This document shows positions 17,033-26,887 of a stretch of DNA of 64,000 nt, piece by piece; the first letter of the stretch is position 1; each line of letters opens with the position of its first letter. Where the stretch lies: NCBI RefSeq assembly GCF_000682755.1, contig NZ_AWFF01000032.1, positions 173,523-237,522 on the forward strand, read 5' to 3'. The notes beneath the pieces are model-generated. The model was not told the DNA's origin, made no database searches, and saw only the letters and a program-made list of their open reading frames with translations. Position numbers and translations under genes: made by a program. Source of the stretch: Hyphomonas beringensis (lineage in GTDB: Bacteria; Pseudomonadota; Alphaproteobacteria; Caulobacterales; Hyphomonadaceae).

Positions 17033-17869
17033 TTATCCGATGATGGTCTCGCCCGGTTCCCTTACGATTTCGTTCTCGATGATACCGACACCGTCAATCT
17101 CACACCGCACTCTGTCGCCAGCCTTCAGCCATTTTGGCGGCGTGTGGCCAGCGCCAACGCCAGAGGGTGTTCCGGTAAAGATCAGATCGCCCGGCTCCAG
17201 CGTGAAGGCCGCCGTCAAATGCGCGATCTGGGCCGGGATATCGTGGATCATGTCACGCACCTGCCCCGTCTGACGCAGCTCATCATTCACAAAGCAGCGT
17301 AACTTTACCGATGCCAGGTCGCTGATCTCATCCGGTGTCACAATGGCCGGGCCAAAAGGCGCGTGCGTATCAAACCCCTTGCCCATGATCATTGTCTGAC
17401 TGGCCTTTTGCCAATCGCGAACAGAAAAATCGCAGCCGACACAAAAGCCGGCAATAATTTCCATGGCCCGCTCTCTCGGAACATGCCGGCCCCGCTTGCC
17501 GATGACGGCGACCAGCTCAACTTCATAGTCCAGCTGATCAGAAACTTTCGGTAGATGCACCTGGCCATTCGGGGCGTTGATGGCGGTCGCCTGCTTGTTG
17601 AACCATTTCTGCACCTGCGGGCTTTTGGTATCTATAAAACTCACGCTCTCGGCAGCGTGGGCCGCGTAATTGACCCCAATACCCAGAATTTTCCGGGGCC
17701 GCTCGACAGGCGTCAGCAGCTCAACCTCTGAGAGCGGGATAGCCGCCTCGTCGGATGCTGTAGCGGTCAAAGCACCTTGCAGTGTCCGCGCAGTTGTCGG
17801 GCGAACCACATCGCCCTCCAGCAACCCATACCGGGGACCGTCAAGCCCCTCATATCTGACCAGTCTCAT
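17033..17869 (-). CDS. fumarylacetoacetate hydrolase family protein
   Basis: A 278-aa FAH-fold enzyme. The divalent-metal ligands are visible: Glu116 and Glu118 in DYEVELVAVIG, and Asp147 in VGCDFSVRDWQ. GKGFDTHAPFGP and the C-terminal TGTPSGVG motif complete the signature. These enzymes hydrolyse or decarboxylate acylpyruvates and similar 1,3-diketo acids in aromatic or sugar-acid catabolism. The precise substrate is not deducible. It is the first gene of a two-gene unit with the MBL-like lipoprotein. Confidence 0.9.
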   Translation of the reverse strand: MRLVRYEGLDGPRYGLLEGDVVRPTTARTLQGALTATASDEAAIPLSEVELLTPVERPRKILGIGVNYAAHAAESVSFIDTKSPQVQKWFNKQATAINAPNGQVHLPKVSDQLDYEVELVAVIGKRGRHVPRERAMEIIAGFCVGCDFSVRDWQKASQTMIMGKGFDTHAPFGPAIVTPDEISDLASVKLRCFVNDELRQTGQVRDMIHDIPAQIAHLTAAFTLEPGDLIFTGTPSGVGAGHTPPKWLKAGDRVRCEIDGVGIIENEIVREPGETIIG

Positions 17870-17981
17870 ACCGTTACCCTCCTGTCACACTTTTTCCTCA
17901 AACCCATTGCAAAGCGTTCTTGAGCCGTTGTGATGACACTTGGCAAGGGCTAGGCAGAAAGCTTGTAGAGGGGAAGCCAGA

Positions 17982-19649
17982 ATGGATCTCGGCGTACGCG
18001 CTCAGGAGAGCTCGCTCAGAAATATTTTTGGTCCCAGTGACCAGCTGTGCATGCCGCCATACCAGCGCAGCTATTCTTGGGGAGAGCGCGAAGCAGGAGA
18101 ACTGCTGAATGATCTTCTGGATGCGGCAGACAGCGAGAAGCCGCACTTCATTGGTGCCGTTGTGCTGAACAAGGGCACCGAGGAAGGCATCCTGGAAATC
18201 GTGGATGGACAGCAGCGGCTGACCACTCTGACCATCCTTCTGGCGGTTCTGCGAGACCTTGAAGAAGACAAGACACGCAACGCGGACCTTCACTCCCTGA
18301 TTGCAAACGAGGCGCGTCCCATGCTGGGCGAGCCTGCCGGATGGCGACTGACACTGAACCATATGGACGGCCCCTTTTTCCGGCACGCCATCCAGACACC
18401 AGGCGCGACACTGACGATTGAATCCGAACCGGGCGAAAGCGAAAGCCAGCAGCGGATGGTGCAGAATGTCAAAGTCTTCCTGAAGCGCCTGCGCGCCTTG
18501 TCAAAAGACAAGCGGCATGAATTGTCAGAGGTCGTCATGAATGGATGCGCATTGGTAAGAGTGGTGGTGGCCGACAAGGATCAAGGCTTCACGGTATTCC
18601 GTGTTCTGAATACACGCGGGAAGGAGCCGGATGCGCATGATATCATCAAGACCGAGCTGTTCCAGCGCGCCAAGTTTGATGTGAAAGATGCCGCCTTCTA
18701 TTCAGAGCGCTGGTCGGAACACGAAGCCATTCTTGGCGGTGTAGCTTTTGACGATCTGCTGCGTCAGATCCGCTCCATCTATGACAAGTCTTCCAAGGGC
18801 GAATTGATCTCGGCCTTCCTCAAAAACGTCATCCCGAAAGTGACCCCGCACAAGTTTCTTGATGACATTCTTCCCCGCTATGTCGAAGCATATCAATTGG
18901 TCACGACAGCGAAACTGCCGAATGGGGAGCATGCGGCACATATCAGCGATAAGTTGAATCAGATGCGTGCGCTGGATCAGGCGAGTTGGCGCGCGCCTGC
19001 GCTGAAATTCCTCGTCGAGCGCGGCGTGGATGATCCGGACGCACCGGACTTCTTCAACAAGCTGGAACGCCTGGCCTATGTCATCATGCTGATCCTGCCT
19101 GACAGGGACCAGCGTAACAAACGGTTCAACAAGGTCAGCGAGAACATTACCAACAAGCGCGTATTGAATGGCCGCAACAGCCCCTTCATCATCAGCAAGG
19201 ATGAAGCCCGCCGCGCCTTTGAACGTCTGCATGGCCGCTTCGCTACCTTCGGTCAGCGCCGCGCCATGGCCCTGCGTCTTAATGCTGCGCTTGATGGGGG
19301 TTTCACCATCGCGCCTGAATCAGATGCCACTGTGGAACACGTCCTGCCACGCAATGTGCATGAGGACAGCCACTGGATGATCACCTGGCCAGACCCCGCC
19401 AAGCGCCGCGAACAGTGTGACACATTGGGCAATTTCGTCCTCCTGACCAACAAGGTGAACCAGAAGGCAGACCGCCTGGACTATCGCGCCAAGAAGGAAG
19501 TTTACTTCAATGGCGGAGGCGGCGACGCCTTTGCCCTGACGCGCGATCTGATCGATCAGGATGCCTGGACATCTGAAGTCGTGCGCAAGCGGACCGAAAG
19601 GCTGGCAGAAATCCTGATGCAGGAATGGGCTTTGCAGCAATACCTCTAG
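17982..19649 (+). CDS. DUF262-DUF1524 protein, GmrSD-like nuclease family
   Basis: A 555-aa protein; ATG 17982 with GAGGGGAAG upstream is preferred over the TTG at 17940. The N-terminal DUF262 domain shows PPYQRSYSW (about 25-33), the ParB-like IVDGQQRLTTLT (73-83) and VFRVLNTRGKEPDAHDIIK. The C-terminal DUF1524 domain carries the HNH-like core EHVLPRN (His453) and LGNFVLLTNKVNQKA. Related single-chain proteins include type IV restriction enzymes such as GmrSD, which cut modified phage DNA using NTP, and other defence effectors. No methylase or second defence gene is adjacent, so a defence role is inference. Confidence 0.87.
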   Translation: MDLGVRAQESSLRNIFGPSDQLCMPPYQRSYSWGEREAGELLNDLLDAADSEKPHFIGAVVLNKGTEEGILEIVDGQQRLTTLTILLAVLRDLEEDKTRNADLHSLIANEARPMLGEPAGWRLTLNHMDGPFFRHAIQTPGATLTIESEPGESESQQRMVQNVKVFLKRLRALSKDKRHELSEVVMNGCALVRVVVADKDQGFTVFRVLNTRGKEPDAHDIIKTELFQRAKFDVKDAAFYSERWSEHEAILGGVAFDDLLRQIRSIYDKSSKGELISAFLKNVIPKVTPHKFLDDILPRYVEAYQLVTTAKLPNGEHAAHISDKLNQMRALDQASWRAPALKFLVERGVDDPDAPDFFNKLERLAYVIMLILPDRDQRNKRFNKVSENITNKRVLNGRNSPFIISKDEARRAFERLHGRFATFGQRRAMALRLNAALDGGFTIAPESDATVEHVLPRNVHEDSHWMITWPDPAKRREQCDTLGNFVLLTNKVNQKADRLDYRAKKEVYFNGGGGDAFALTRDLIDQDAWTSEVVRKRTERLAEILMQEWALQQYL

Positions 19650-19731
19650 ACAGGTTTCCCTAGGGAGCCCCCTAGCCGAATATCGCCCGGACGCTTAGCC
19701 TGCGGGCAATAATCGGCAAAGGGAGTTACAC

Positions 19732-20499
19732 ATGAGCCTGTTTGACCTGACTGGAAAAACCGCAATCATTACCGGGTCCTCCCGCGGCATCGGCAAGGCC
19801 ATCGCAGAGCAGATGGCCGAGCAGGGCGCGAAAGTCGTCATCTCCTCCCGCAAGCCCGGCCCATGCCAGGAGGTCGCCGCAGCCCTGAATGAAAAGCATG
19901 GCGACGGCACCGCGATTTCGATCCCCGCCAATATCTCTTCCAAAGAGGAGCTGACCCATCTGGTGGAAGAGACCCGCAAGGCCTTTGGCCAGATCGACAT
20001 TCTGGTCTGCAACGCCGCATCGAACCCTTATTACGGCCCGCTGGAAGAGATTGATGATGAATCTTTTCAGAAGATTCTGAACAACAATATCATCTCCAAT
20101 CACTGGCTGATCCAGCTCGTCGCGCCGGAGATGAAAGAGCGCAAGGATGGCGCGATTGTTATCATTTCCTCCGTAGGCGGCCTGAAAGGCTCCAACACGA
20201 TTGGCGCGTATAACATCTCCAAGGCGGCCGATTTCCAGCTTGCCCGGAATTATGCCATTGAACTCGGCCCGCACAATATCCGCGTCAACTGCGTTGCGCC
20301 GGGCCTGATCAAGACAGATTTCGCCCGTGCCCTCTGGGAAAATCCTGATCTCGTTGCCCGCATTGAGAAAGGCACGCCGATGCGCCGGATTGGTGACCCG
20401 GAAGACATTGCCGGGGCGGCGGTTTTCCTGTCCTCAAAGGCTGGCGCCTATATGGCGGGTCAGATGATTGTTGTGGATGGCGGAACGGTGATTGTTTAA
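19732..20499 (+). CDS. short-chain dehydrogenase/reductase
   Basis: A 255-aa classical SDR. The cofactor motif GSSRGIG (15-21), NAAS, the catalytic serine near 146, Tyr160 and Lys164 (YNISK) are present, with the C-terminal YMAGQMIVVDGG. It oxidises or reduces an alcohol/ketone with NAD(P)H. It is followed after three bases by csaA and then a hotdog thioesterase, so a role in acyl-CoA metabolism is plausible. Confidence 0.9.
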   Translation: MSLFDLTGKTAIITGSSRGIGKAIAEQMAEQGAKVVISSRKPGPCQEVAAALNEKHGDGTAISIPANISSKEELTHLVEETRKAFGQIDILVCNAASNPYYGPLEEIDDESFQKILNNNIISNHWLIQLVAPEMKERKDGAIVIISSVGGLKGSNTIGAYNISKAADFQLARNYAIELGPHNIRVNCVAPGLIKTDFARALWENPDLVARIEKGTPMRRIGDPEDIAGAAVFLSSKAGAYMAGQMIVVDGGTVIV

Positions 20500-20502
20500 A
20501 TC

Positions 20503-20874
20503 ATGCATTTGACAGACAGACCTGAAAACAGCCCTGCCGAAGAAATCAGCTTTGATACCTTTCGGCAGGTAGACATTCGCATCGGCACAATCCTGGAGGC
20601 GGCTCCGCTGGAAGGCGCGCGCAAGCCAGCAATCCGCTTGCAGATTGATTTTGGGCCGGGCGTCGGCGTGAAAAAATCCTCAGCACAGATTACGGTGCAT
20701 TATGACTGTGACGCCCTGGTCGGAAAACAGGTTGCGGCAGTCGTCAACTTCCCGCCCCGCCAGATCGGCAAGTTCATGTCCGAAGTGTTGACCCTGGGCT
20801 TTCCGGACTCCTCTGAAGACATCGTTCTCTTTTCACCTGACCAGCCTGTCCCAAACGGAGCCCGTCTCGCATGA
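20503..20874 (+). CDS. csaA: CsaA-type tRNA-binding / export chaperone protein
   Basis: A 123-aa OB-fold protein. It matches CsaA throughout: FRQVDIRIGTILEA, ARKPAIRLQIDFG, KKSSAQIT, GKQVAAVVNFPPRQIG, SEVLTLG and the PVPNGARL end. CsaA is a dimeric tRNA-binding domain protein reported to have chaperone-like, export-related activity in Bacillus. It is ATGA-coupled to the next gene. Confidence 0.88.
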   Translation: MHLTDRPENSPAEEISFDTFRQVDIRIGTILEAAPLEGARKPAIRLQIDFGPGVGVKKSSAQITVHYDCDALVGKQVAAVVNFPPRQIGKFMSEVLTLGFPDSSEDIVLFSPDQPVPNGARLA

Positions 20875-21350
20875 CCGAGCGTACACTTTCCAAACAAGCC
20901 AAGTCCTTTCTGAGCAATCTACAAGATGGCACATGGCAGCCGCCGGTCGGCCTGCGCAATCTCGGCATCCGACCAGATCTGTGGCTGAAAGAATTCTCCT
21001 ATGGCTACACACGTTACGAATGGCCCAACACCGGTGACCGCGACATTGGGGATAATCGCGTCTTTGGAGGCTGGATTGCGGGCTTTTCAGATCACATTGT
21101 CTCAATCACCATGGCCAGCGCCCTGGAGGATCAGGAATGGTTCACGACCATGGAACTGCAAACGCGTATCCTCCGGCCCGTTCGCCACGGCCTGATTACG
21201 ATTGAAGGACGTCTAGTCAGCCGGGGACGGACGACAGGCCTGGTTGAGGCGGACTGGAAAGACGAGTCGGGCCGCCTTCTGGCGCGCATCACGGCAGCAA
21301 AAGCGATCCGATCCATGGAAGAGCTCCGTCCGGATACCACCGCAAAGTAA
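20871..21350 (+). CDS. hotdog-fold thioesterase-like protein (PaaI/acyl-CoA thioesterase type)
   Basis: A 159-aa protein. The central helix-containing block RVFGGWIAGFSDHIVSITMASA, with the Asp in GFSDH, and the late strand ITIEGRLVSRGRTTGLVEADW follow the 4HBT/PaaI fold. It probably hydrolyses acyl-CoA thioesters in the cytosol. It is the last gene of the SDR-csaA unit and is followed by a strong terminator. Confidence 0.7.
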   Translation: MTERTLSKQAKSFLSNLQDGTWQPPVGLRNLGIRPDLWLKEFSYGYTRYEWPNTGDRDIGDNRVFGGWIAGFSDHIVSITMASALEDQEWFTTMELQTRILRPVRHGLITIEGRLVSRGRTTGLVEADWKDESGRLLARITAAKAIRSMEELRPDTTAK

Positions 21351-21379
21351 CAAGGCCACAGGCAGAGCCCCAATCTGAC

Positions 21380-21411
21380 AAAAGCCCTCATGCCACGGCT
21401 TGGGGGCTTTT
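21380..21411. terminator. bidirectional intrinsic terminator
   Basis: AAAAGCCC (21380-21387) and GGGCTTTT (21404-21411) form an eight-base perfect stem with a 16-base loop. It lies between the convergent thioesterase and queA genes and has T-rich sequence on either strand. Confidence 0.8.
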
Positions 21412-21412
21412 C

Positions 21413-22468
21413 TTATGGCAACAGCAGGCAGGCATCACCATAGGAATAGAAGCGATATTCATTCTCTATGGCATGTGCATAGGCGGCCTGCATGATGTCC
21501 GTTCCCATCAGGGCGCAGACCAGCATGAATAGGCTGGATCCGGGCAAATGGAAGTTCGTCATCAAGGCATCCGTGGCCCGAACTGCATCGCCCGGCTTCA
21601 GGAAGATGTCGGTTGGGCCTGTGGCAGCATGCAGGACACCCTCCGTGTCCACACAGCTTTCAAGGGTCCGCATCGCTGTCGTGCCGACTGGCACAACGCG
21701 GTGTCCATCCCGCCGTGTCTGGTTCAGAAGGCTCGCCGTTTCATGGGTCAGCCGGCGCCATTCTTCATGAAGGCGATTTTCCTGCAAATGCTTTTCTTCA
21801 AGCGGCTTGAACGTTCCAAGGCCGACATGCAGCCGCACGGTCTGGCGTGAGAGCCCCGCAGCATCAATCTCTGCCAGCAAACGCGGCGTGAAGTGCAGAC
21901 CAGCCGTCGGCGCCGCGACAGAGGCCGCGTCTTCGCCAGCAAACTTCGTTTGATAGGTTTCCCGGTCTTTGGCGTCCGCAGGGCGGCGGCGCGCAATATA
22001 AGGCGGCAGGGGCATCGCGCCATACGCGTCGAGCGCAGCAGTCAGGGCGTCTCCTGAAAGGGAAAACCGCAATTCGATTTCGCCTCCTTCCATACGGTTG
22101 ACGATGGCTGCAGAAAACCCATCCGCAAACTGAATGACATCGCCTTCCTTAAGCCGCCTGCCCGGCCGCGCCAGCGCGCGCCAGGTTTCCGCATCAATAC
22201 GCTCGGTAAGGTTCACATCGCAGACGACATCCTGCCCCGTCTCATCCCTTGCTGGCCGAATGCCTTTCAACGCCGCGGGCAGAACGCGCGTATCGTTGAA
22301 AACCAGCACATCCCCAGAAGACAGGTATTTCGGCAGATCACGGACGCATGCATCTTCAAGACGCCCATTCCCATGCACAACCAGAAGGCGCGCAGAATCC
22401 TGCGGCTCAACAGGCCGCAAGGCGATCAGCCGCTCGGGCAGATCAAACTGGAAAGCTGAAATATCCAT
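21413..22468 (-). CDS. queA: S-adenosylmethionine:tRNA ribosyltransferase-isomerase
   Basis: A 351-aa enzyme that transfers the ribosyl moiety of SAM to preQ1-tRNA to make epoxyqueuosine. The ATG at 22468 begins the conserved FQFDLPERLIALRP. Further family blocks are VFNDTRVLPAAL, AAPTAGLHFT, VGLGTFKP and TNFHLPGSSLFMLVCAL. The longer frame to 22540 is rejected. With queE at 37.3 kb, the window holds two steps of queuosine biosynthesis. Confidence 0.97.
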   Translation of the reverse strand: MDISAFQFDLPERLIALRPVEPQDSARLLVVHGNGRLEDACVRDLPKYLSSGDVLVFNDTRVLPAALKGIRPARDETGQDVVCDVNLTERIDAETWRALARPGRRLKEGDVIQFADGFSAAIVNRMEGGEIELRFSLSGDALTAALDAYGAMPLPPYIARRRPADAKDRETYQTKFAGEDAASVAAPTAGLHFTPRLLAEIDAAGLSRQTVRLHVGLGTFKPLEEKHLQENRLHEEWRRLTHETASLLNQTRRDGHRVVPVGTTAMRTLESCVDTEGVLHAATGPTDIFLKPGDAVRATDALMTNFHLPGSSLFMLVCALMGTDIMQAAYAHAIENEYRFYSYGDACLLLP

Positions 22469-22496
22469 GTGCCTTGCCCCGGGGCAGATGCAGGGC

Positions 22497-23399
22497 CTAG
22501 TTCTCGACGACAGCCGGAACCGCCGGAAGGTCACAGACATGAGGCATGTCGCCTTCCTTGACGTCGAGCATCTTGGCGAAGTCCTCAGTGTCGGTCCGCA
22601 TCACCCAGGCCTTCGGGCGGTCGGCCGCCGGCATATCAGCCGCCACGCTGGCTGAGTTCAGGATATCGGGATCCGTCACCAGGCCGTCTCGCGCATCCGG
22701 GCCCTTTTTCAGGGACATGACTACATCCTGGCCAGAGATCACCCGGCCCCATGCCGTGTAATTCTTGTCCAGATGGTCCGCATAGCCGCGCATCAGGAAG
22801 AATTGGGAATTGCCGGAATTCACATTGTCCCCAAGACGGGCCGTGGAAACGACGCTTTTGCAATGCGGTATCCAGCTCTCAACCGTCTCATTGCCAAAAT
22901 CCTGCGCAATCCAGAGCGGACGCGTAGCAATCGGGAACCCCTTGATATAGCCGCCCTCAGCATCTTCCGGATAGCCGATGGAGTATTCCAGCGGCATTTC
23001 TTCCGGTTTGCGCTGGAAAGTGAACTCCGCCTCGATATTTGGCAGGCCGGAGCCTTCGCCATTGATCGCCCGAATGTCGCCGCCTTGCGCCATGAAACCT
23101 TCGATCACACGGTGGAATTTCGTGCCGGAATACATGCCGGAGCGAATGATCGTCGAAAACTGCTTGTAGTGTTTCGGAGCAATTTCCGGGAAAGCCTCAA
23201 TAACGACACGGCCCTTGGTCGTGTTGAAAATGAACAAATTCTCGGGGTCCACGGCGCGCCAGTGCGCCGGGTCCGCCTTGGCTTCGGCCACAGTATATTG
23301 CGGGGCTGCCTCGCTCGCCGCGCTTGCATCTTCCGTTGTATCTGCCGCAGCTGTCAGGGCGAGGGCGGAGGCGGCAAGCGCGATGGCAACCAGTTTCAT
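22497..23399 (-). CDS. exported cyclophilin-type peptidyl-prolyl isomerase
   Basis: A 300-aa protein with signal peptide (residues 1-19). The cyclophilin core is visible: FHRVIEGFMAQGGD, NSGNSQFFLM and the YTAWGRVISGQDVVM block. The FHRVI..F.AQGGD motif carries the catalytic Arg and Phe. It has a long insert between the two halves and a C-terminal extension, so it exceeds ordinary cyclophilins (about 165 aa). It should assist protein folding in the periplasm. It is ATGA-coupled with coaD. Confidence 0.9.
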   Translation of the reverse strand: MKLVAIALAASALALTAAADTTEDASAASEAAPQYTVAEAKADPAHWRAVDPENLFIFNTTKGRVVIEAFPEIAPKHYKQFSTIIRSGMYSGTKFHRVIEGFMAQGGDIRAINGEGSGLPNIEAEFTFQRKPEEMPLEYSIGYPEDAEGGYIKGFPIATRPLWIAQDFGNETVESWIPHCKSVVSTARLGDNVNSGNSQFFLMRGYADHLDKNYTAWGRVISGQDVVMSLKKGPDARDGLVTDPDILNSASVAADMPAADRPKAWVMRTDTEDFAKMLDVKEGDMPHVCDLPAVPAVVEN

Positions 23400-23893
23400 T
23401 TTCCGTATTTCTCCAAGAGAGCCTTTTTGATTTCAGGCGTTACAAAAGGCGTTATGTCGCCGCCAAGACTCGCGATTTCCTTCACGAGCCGGGAGGCAAC
23501 CGCCTGATGTCTAACATCGGCCATCAGAAACACGGTTTCAATCTCGGGATTCAGTTGCTCGTTCATGGCAGTCATCTGGAATTCGTATTCGAAGTCCTGA
23601 ACGGCCCGCAGGCCCCGCACGATAATCTGCGCGCCACTGGCCTCGGCAAATTTCATGAGCAGGCCATGCATCGGCATGACCTTGATCTCAGCCAGCCCTG
23701 GCCCATCCAGTTTCTCACATTCGGATTGAACCATCTTGACCCGCTCTTCCAGCGAGAAAAGAGGCTTTTTGGCTTCGTTGACGGCAACGCCGATAATGAG
23801 CGTATCTACCAGTTTGCGGGCCCGACCGATAATATCGACATGCCCGTTCGTCGGAGGATCAAAAGTTCCTGGATAAAGTCCGACACGATGCAA
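23396..23893 (-). CDS. coaD: Phosphopantetheine adenylyltransferase
   Basis: A 165-aa enzyme of coenzyme A biosynthesis, adding AMP to 4'-phosphopantetheine. The N-terminal YPGTFDPPTNGHVDII holds the T/HxGH nucleotidyltransferase motif (Thr10, His18). The later VRGLRAVQDFEYEFQM and the SRLVKEIASLGGD segment are diagnostic. It starts 43 bases downstream of gyrA. Confidence 0.97.
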   Translation of the reverse strand: MHRVGLYPGTFDPPTNGHVDIIGRARKLVDTLIIGVAVNEAKKPLFSLEERVKMVQSECEKLDGPGLAEIKVMPMHGLLMKFAEASGAQIIVRGLRAVQDFEYEFQMTAMNEQLNPEIETVFLMADVRHQAVASRLVKEIASLGGDITPFVTPEIKKALLEKYGK

Positions 23894-23927
23894 TGGCCTG
23901 TCCTCCCAACCTTATGGTGTTTATGGA

Positions 23928-23951
23928 GGCGCGGGCTTATTCGCCCGCGCC
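23928..23951 (-). terminator. GC-rich hairpin across the gyrA stop codon
   Basis: GGCGCGGGC (23928-23936) and GCCCGCGCC (23943-23951) make a nine-base stem that includes the last gyrA codons and stop. No T-run follows on the minus strand, so termination would be partial. It sits directly ahead of coaD. Confidence 0.35.
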
Positions 23952-26732
23952 GTCTTCTGTATCATCCATAGCGGTTTCAGCGTCTTCCACAAGACGCGCA
24001 ACCGAAACGACGCGCTCGCCTTCGGCGGTTCTGAGCACCCAGACACCGCCTGTCGAGCGTCCGGCAATGCGGATCTGCTCCACCGGCGTGCGGATCAACT
24101 GCCCCGCATCCGTGACCAGCATGACCTGATCGCCATCGCCGACCGTGAAGGACTGAGCCACTTTCTTCACCGGGCCCTTCTTCTTGTCGCGGCCCCAGAT
24201 ATTCTGCGCCACAAGGCCTTTGCCGCCCCGTCCGGTAACACGATAATCATAGGCAGACGAGCGTTTGCCCATACCATCATCGGCGATTGTGAGAATGAAT
24301 TCCTCTGCGGCGCCAAGCTGAGCGATGCGTTCAGCGCTCAGCGCGGCCTCTTCGATGCCCTCTTCGCCCTCATCATCAGACACCTCTTCCTCTTCGCCAG
24401 TTGCGGCCCGGCGCATGGCAGAGGCGTGCTTCAGATAAGCTCTCGCCTCTTCGGAGGTGATCTCGATATGGCGCAGGATCCCCATGGAGATGACTTCATC
24501 GCCATCCCCAAGACGGATGCCCCGGACACCAGTCGAATTCCGGCCGGCAAACACGCGCACATCCGTCGCAGCAAAGCGGATACATTGACCCAGCGCAGTC
24601 GTGAGAAGGATATCATCATTTTCGGTACAAATCTTCACCGAAACAATGCCATCGTCTTCGTCCAGCTTCATGGCGATCTTGCCATTCCGGTTCACGCGGA
24701 TGAAGTCTGACAGCTTGTTGCGGCGCACGGTGCCTGTCTTGGTCGCGAACATGACGTCTAGCTCGTTGCGGGACTCGTCGTCCTCCGGCAGCGGCATGAC
24801 GCTCTCGATGCGCTCGTCTGCAGCCAACGGGAATATGTTGACCAGCGCCTTGCCGCGCGAGTTCGGCCCGCCCATTGGCAGACGCCAGACCTTCTCCTTG
24901 TAGACCATGCCCGCAGAGGAGAAGAACAGTACTTCGGTATGTGTAGTCGCCGAGAACACGTTCACGACGAAATCCTCGTCCTTCATGCTCATGCCGGAGC
25001 GGCCCTTGCCGCCGCGATGCTGAGTCCGGTACGTCGAAAGCGGCGTGCGCTTGACGTAGCCGCCATGCGTCACGGTCACGATCATGTCCTCGACCTCGAT
25101 GAGGTCTTCGTCTTCCATGTCGACACCGCCAAAGGCAAATTCGGACCGGCGCGGCACAGCGAACTTGTCTTTCACCTCGTTCAGTTCGGCACGGATGATG
25201 TCCAGAACGCGCGGACGTGACCGCAGGATGTCCAGATAGTCGGCAATCTTGTCAGACAGCCCTTTGGCCTCATTGCCGATTTCGTCACGGCCGAGGCCGG
25301 TCAGGCGGGAGAGCTGCAGCGCCAGGATAGCGCGGGCCTGCTCATCAGACAGATAGATCGTGTCGCCCTCGCCCTTGCGGGTCCGGCGGTCAGCGATCAG
25401 GTCCAGCAGCGGGCCCATATCCATAATCGGCCAAGCCTTCTCAAGCAGGGCCTCGCGGGCGGAGTTCGGATCCGGCGAATAGCGGATGATGCGGATCACT
25501 TCATCAATGTTTGCCACAGCCATGGCCAGGCCGACCAAGACGTGGGCGCGGTCGCGGGCCTTGTTCAGCTCGTGCTTGGTCCGGCGAACAACCACTTCCT
25601 GACGGAATGCGATGAAGCAGTCGAGCACCTTGCGAAGGTTCATCAGCTCAGGCCGGCCACCATTCAGGGCCAGCATGTTCACGCCAAAGCTCGTCTGCAT
25701 CTGGCTGAAGCGATATAGCTGGTTCAGCACAACGTCGGCGCTGGCATCCTTTTTCAGCTCGACCACGACACGGATACCATTCCGGTCAGACTCGTCGCGC
25801 AGGTCAGCGATGCCTTCGATACGCTTCTCGCGCACCAGCTCCGCGATCTTGGTGATCATCGCGGCCTTGTTCACCTGATACGGAATCTCGGTGACAATGA
25901 TGGCCTCGCGGCCATTCTTGGCCTCCTCAATGTCGGTCTTGGAGCGCATGATGACGCTGCCCCGGCCTGTCGTCAGCGCCTTGCGGCTGCCGGACATGCC
26001 CATGATCAGGCCACCAGTCGGGAAGTCCGGTCCCGGCACGATTTCCAGCAGGGCCTCATCATCCAGCGTCGGGTCGTCGATCAGGGCCAGGGTCGCGTCC
26101 ACGACCTCACCCAGATTGTGCGGCGGAATGTTCGTCGCCATGCCGACGGCAATACCGCCAGCGCCATTGACGAGCAGATTGGGGAACTGCGCCGGCAGGA
26201 CAATCGGCTCCAGCTTGGAGTCGTCGTAAGTGCTCTGGAAGTCGACCGTATCTTTCTCGATATCTGCGAGAAGGTAGGTGGCCTCACGGGTCATCCGGCT
26301 TTCGGTATAACGCATGGCGGCCGGAGGATCATTGTCGATCGACCCGAAATTGCCCTGTCCATCGACCAGCGTCACACCCATGGAGAAGGGCTGCGCCATC
26401 CGGACAAGGGCGTCATAAATCGCGGAGTCACCATGTGGGTGGTAATTACCCATCACGGCCCCGACGATGTTTGCCGATTTCTTGTAGGGCTTGCCGGGCG
26501 TATTGCCGCCTTCGTTCATGGCATACAGGATGCGGCGGTGAACGGGCTTGAGACCGTCACGCACATCCGGCAGGGCCCGGCTGACGATCACGCTCATCGC
26601 GTAATCGAGATAGGAACTTTTCAGTTCGGATTCGATGGAAATCGGCTCAATGCCGTCCGGCAGGATCGCGCCACCTTCGCCACCATTTTCGGGGGTTTCC
26701 GGGTCGTCCGGCGTGGTCGTGTCGTCGCTCAT
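23937..26732 (-). CDS. gyrA: DNA gyrase subunit A
   Basis: A 931-aa type IIA topoisomerase subunit that introduces negative supercoils with GyrB. The quinolone-determining region reads [10 protein letters not shown] (98-107), with Ser103 and Asp107 at the usual resistance sites in wild-type form. The catalytic tyrosine is Tyr142 in MRYTES. A GyrA-box-like QHRGGKG begins the C-terminal beta-pinwheel. An acidic insert, rich in Glu and Asp (about residues 770-795), interrupts the C-terminal domain. Confidence 0.98.
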   Translation of the reverse strand: MSDDTTTPDDPETPENGGEGGAILPDGIEPISIESELKSSYLDYAMSVIVSRALPDVRDGLKPVHRRILYAMNEGGNTPGKPYKKSANIVGAVMGNYHPHGDSAIYDALVRMAQPFSMGVTLVDGQGNFGSIDNDPPAAMRYTESRMTREATYLLADIEKDTVDFQSTYDDSKLEPIVLPAQFPNLLVNGAGGIAVGMATNIPPHNLGEVVDATLALIDDPTLDDEALLEIVPGPDFPTGGLIMGMSGSRKALTTGRGSVIMRSKTDIEEAKNGREAIIVTEIPYQVNKAAMITKIAELVREKRIEGIADLRDESDRNGIRVVVELKKDASADVVLNQLYRFSQMQTSFGVNMLALNGGRPELMNLRKVLDCFIAFRQEVVVRRTKHELNKARDRAHVLVGLAMAVANIDEVIRIIRYSPDPNSAREALLEKAWPIMDMGPLLDLIADRRTRKGEGDTIYLSDEQARAILALQLSRLTGLGRDEIGNEAKGLSDKIADYLDILRSRPRVLDIIRAELNEVKDKFAVPRRSEFAFGGVDMEDEDLIEVEDMIVTVTHGGYVKRTPLSTYRTQHRGGKGRSGMSMKDEDFVVNVFSATTHTEVLFFSSAGMVYKEKVWRLPMGGPNSRGKALVNIFPLAADERIESVMPLPEDDESRNELDVMFATKTGTVRRNKLSDFIRVNRNGKIAMKLDEDDGIVSVKICTENDDILLTTALGQCIRFAATDVRVFAGRNSTGVRGIRLGDGDEVISMGILRHIEITSEEARAYLKHASAMRRAATGEEEEVSDDEGEEGIEEAALSAERIAQLGAAEEFILTIADDGMGKRSSAYDYRVTGRGGKGLVAQNIWGRDKKKGPVKKVAQSFTVGDGDQVMLVTDAGQLIRTPVEQIRIAGRSTGGVWVLRTAEGERVVSVARLVEDAETAMDDTEDGAGE

Positions 26733-26887
26733 GGAGAAGTCGTCCTGGCTACGGTGAATTCAAACGGGAATCACCTGTTCCGTTACAGGAATATGTCTAG
26801 CATCCCGGACACGGGGAAACAAATGCCAGCGGGGCTAAAAAGGCAGTAAATACGGGGCGAAACGACAGATTTAGCGGGCTTTTTCGC

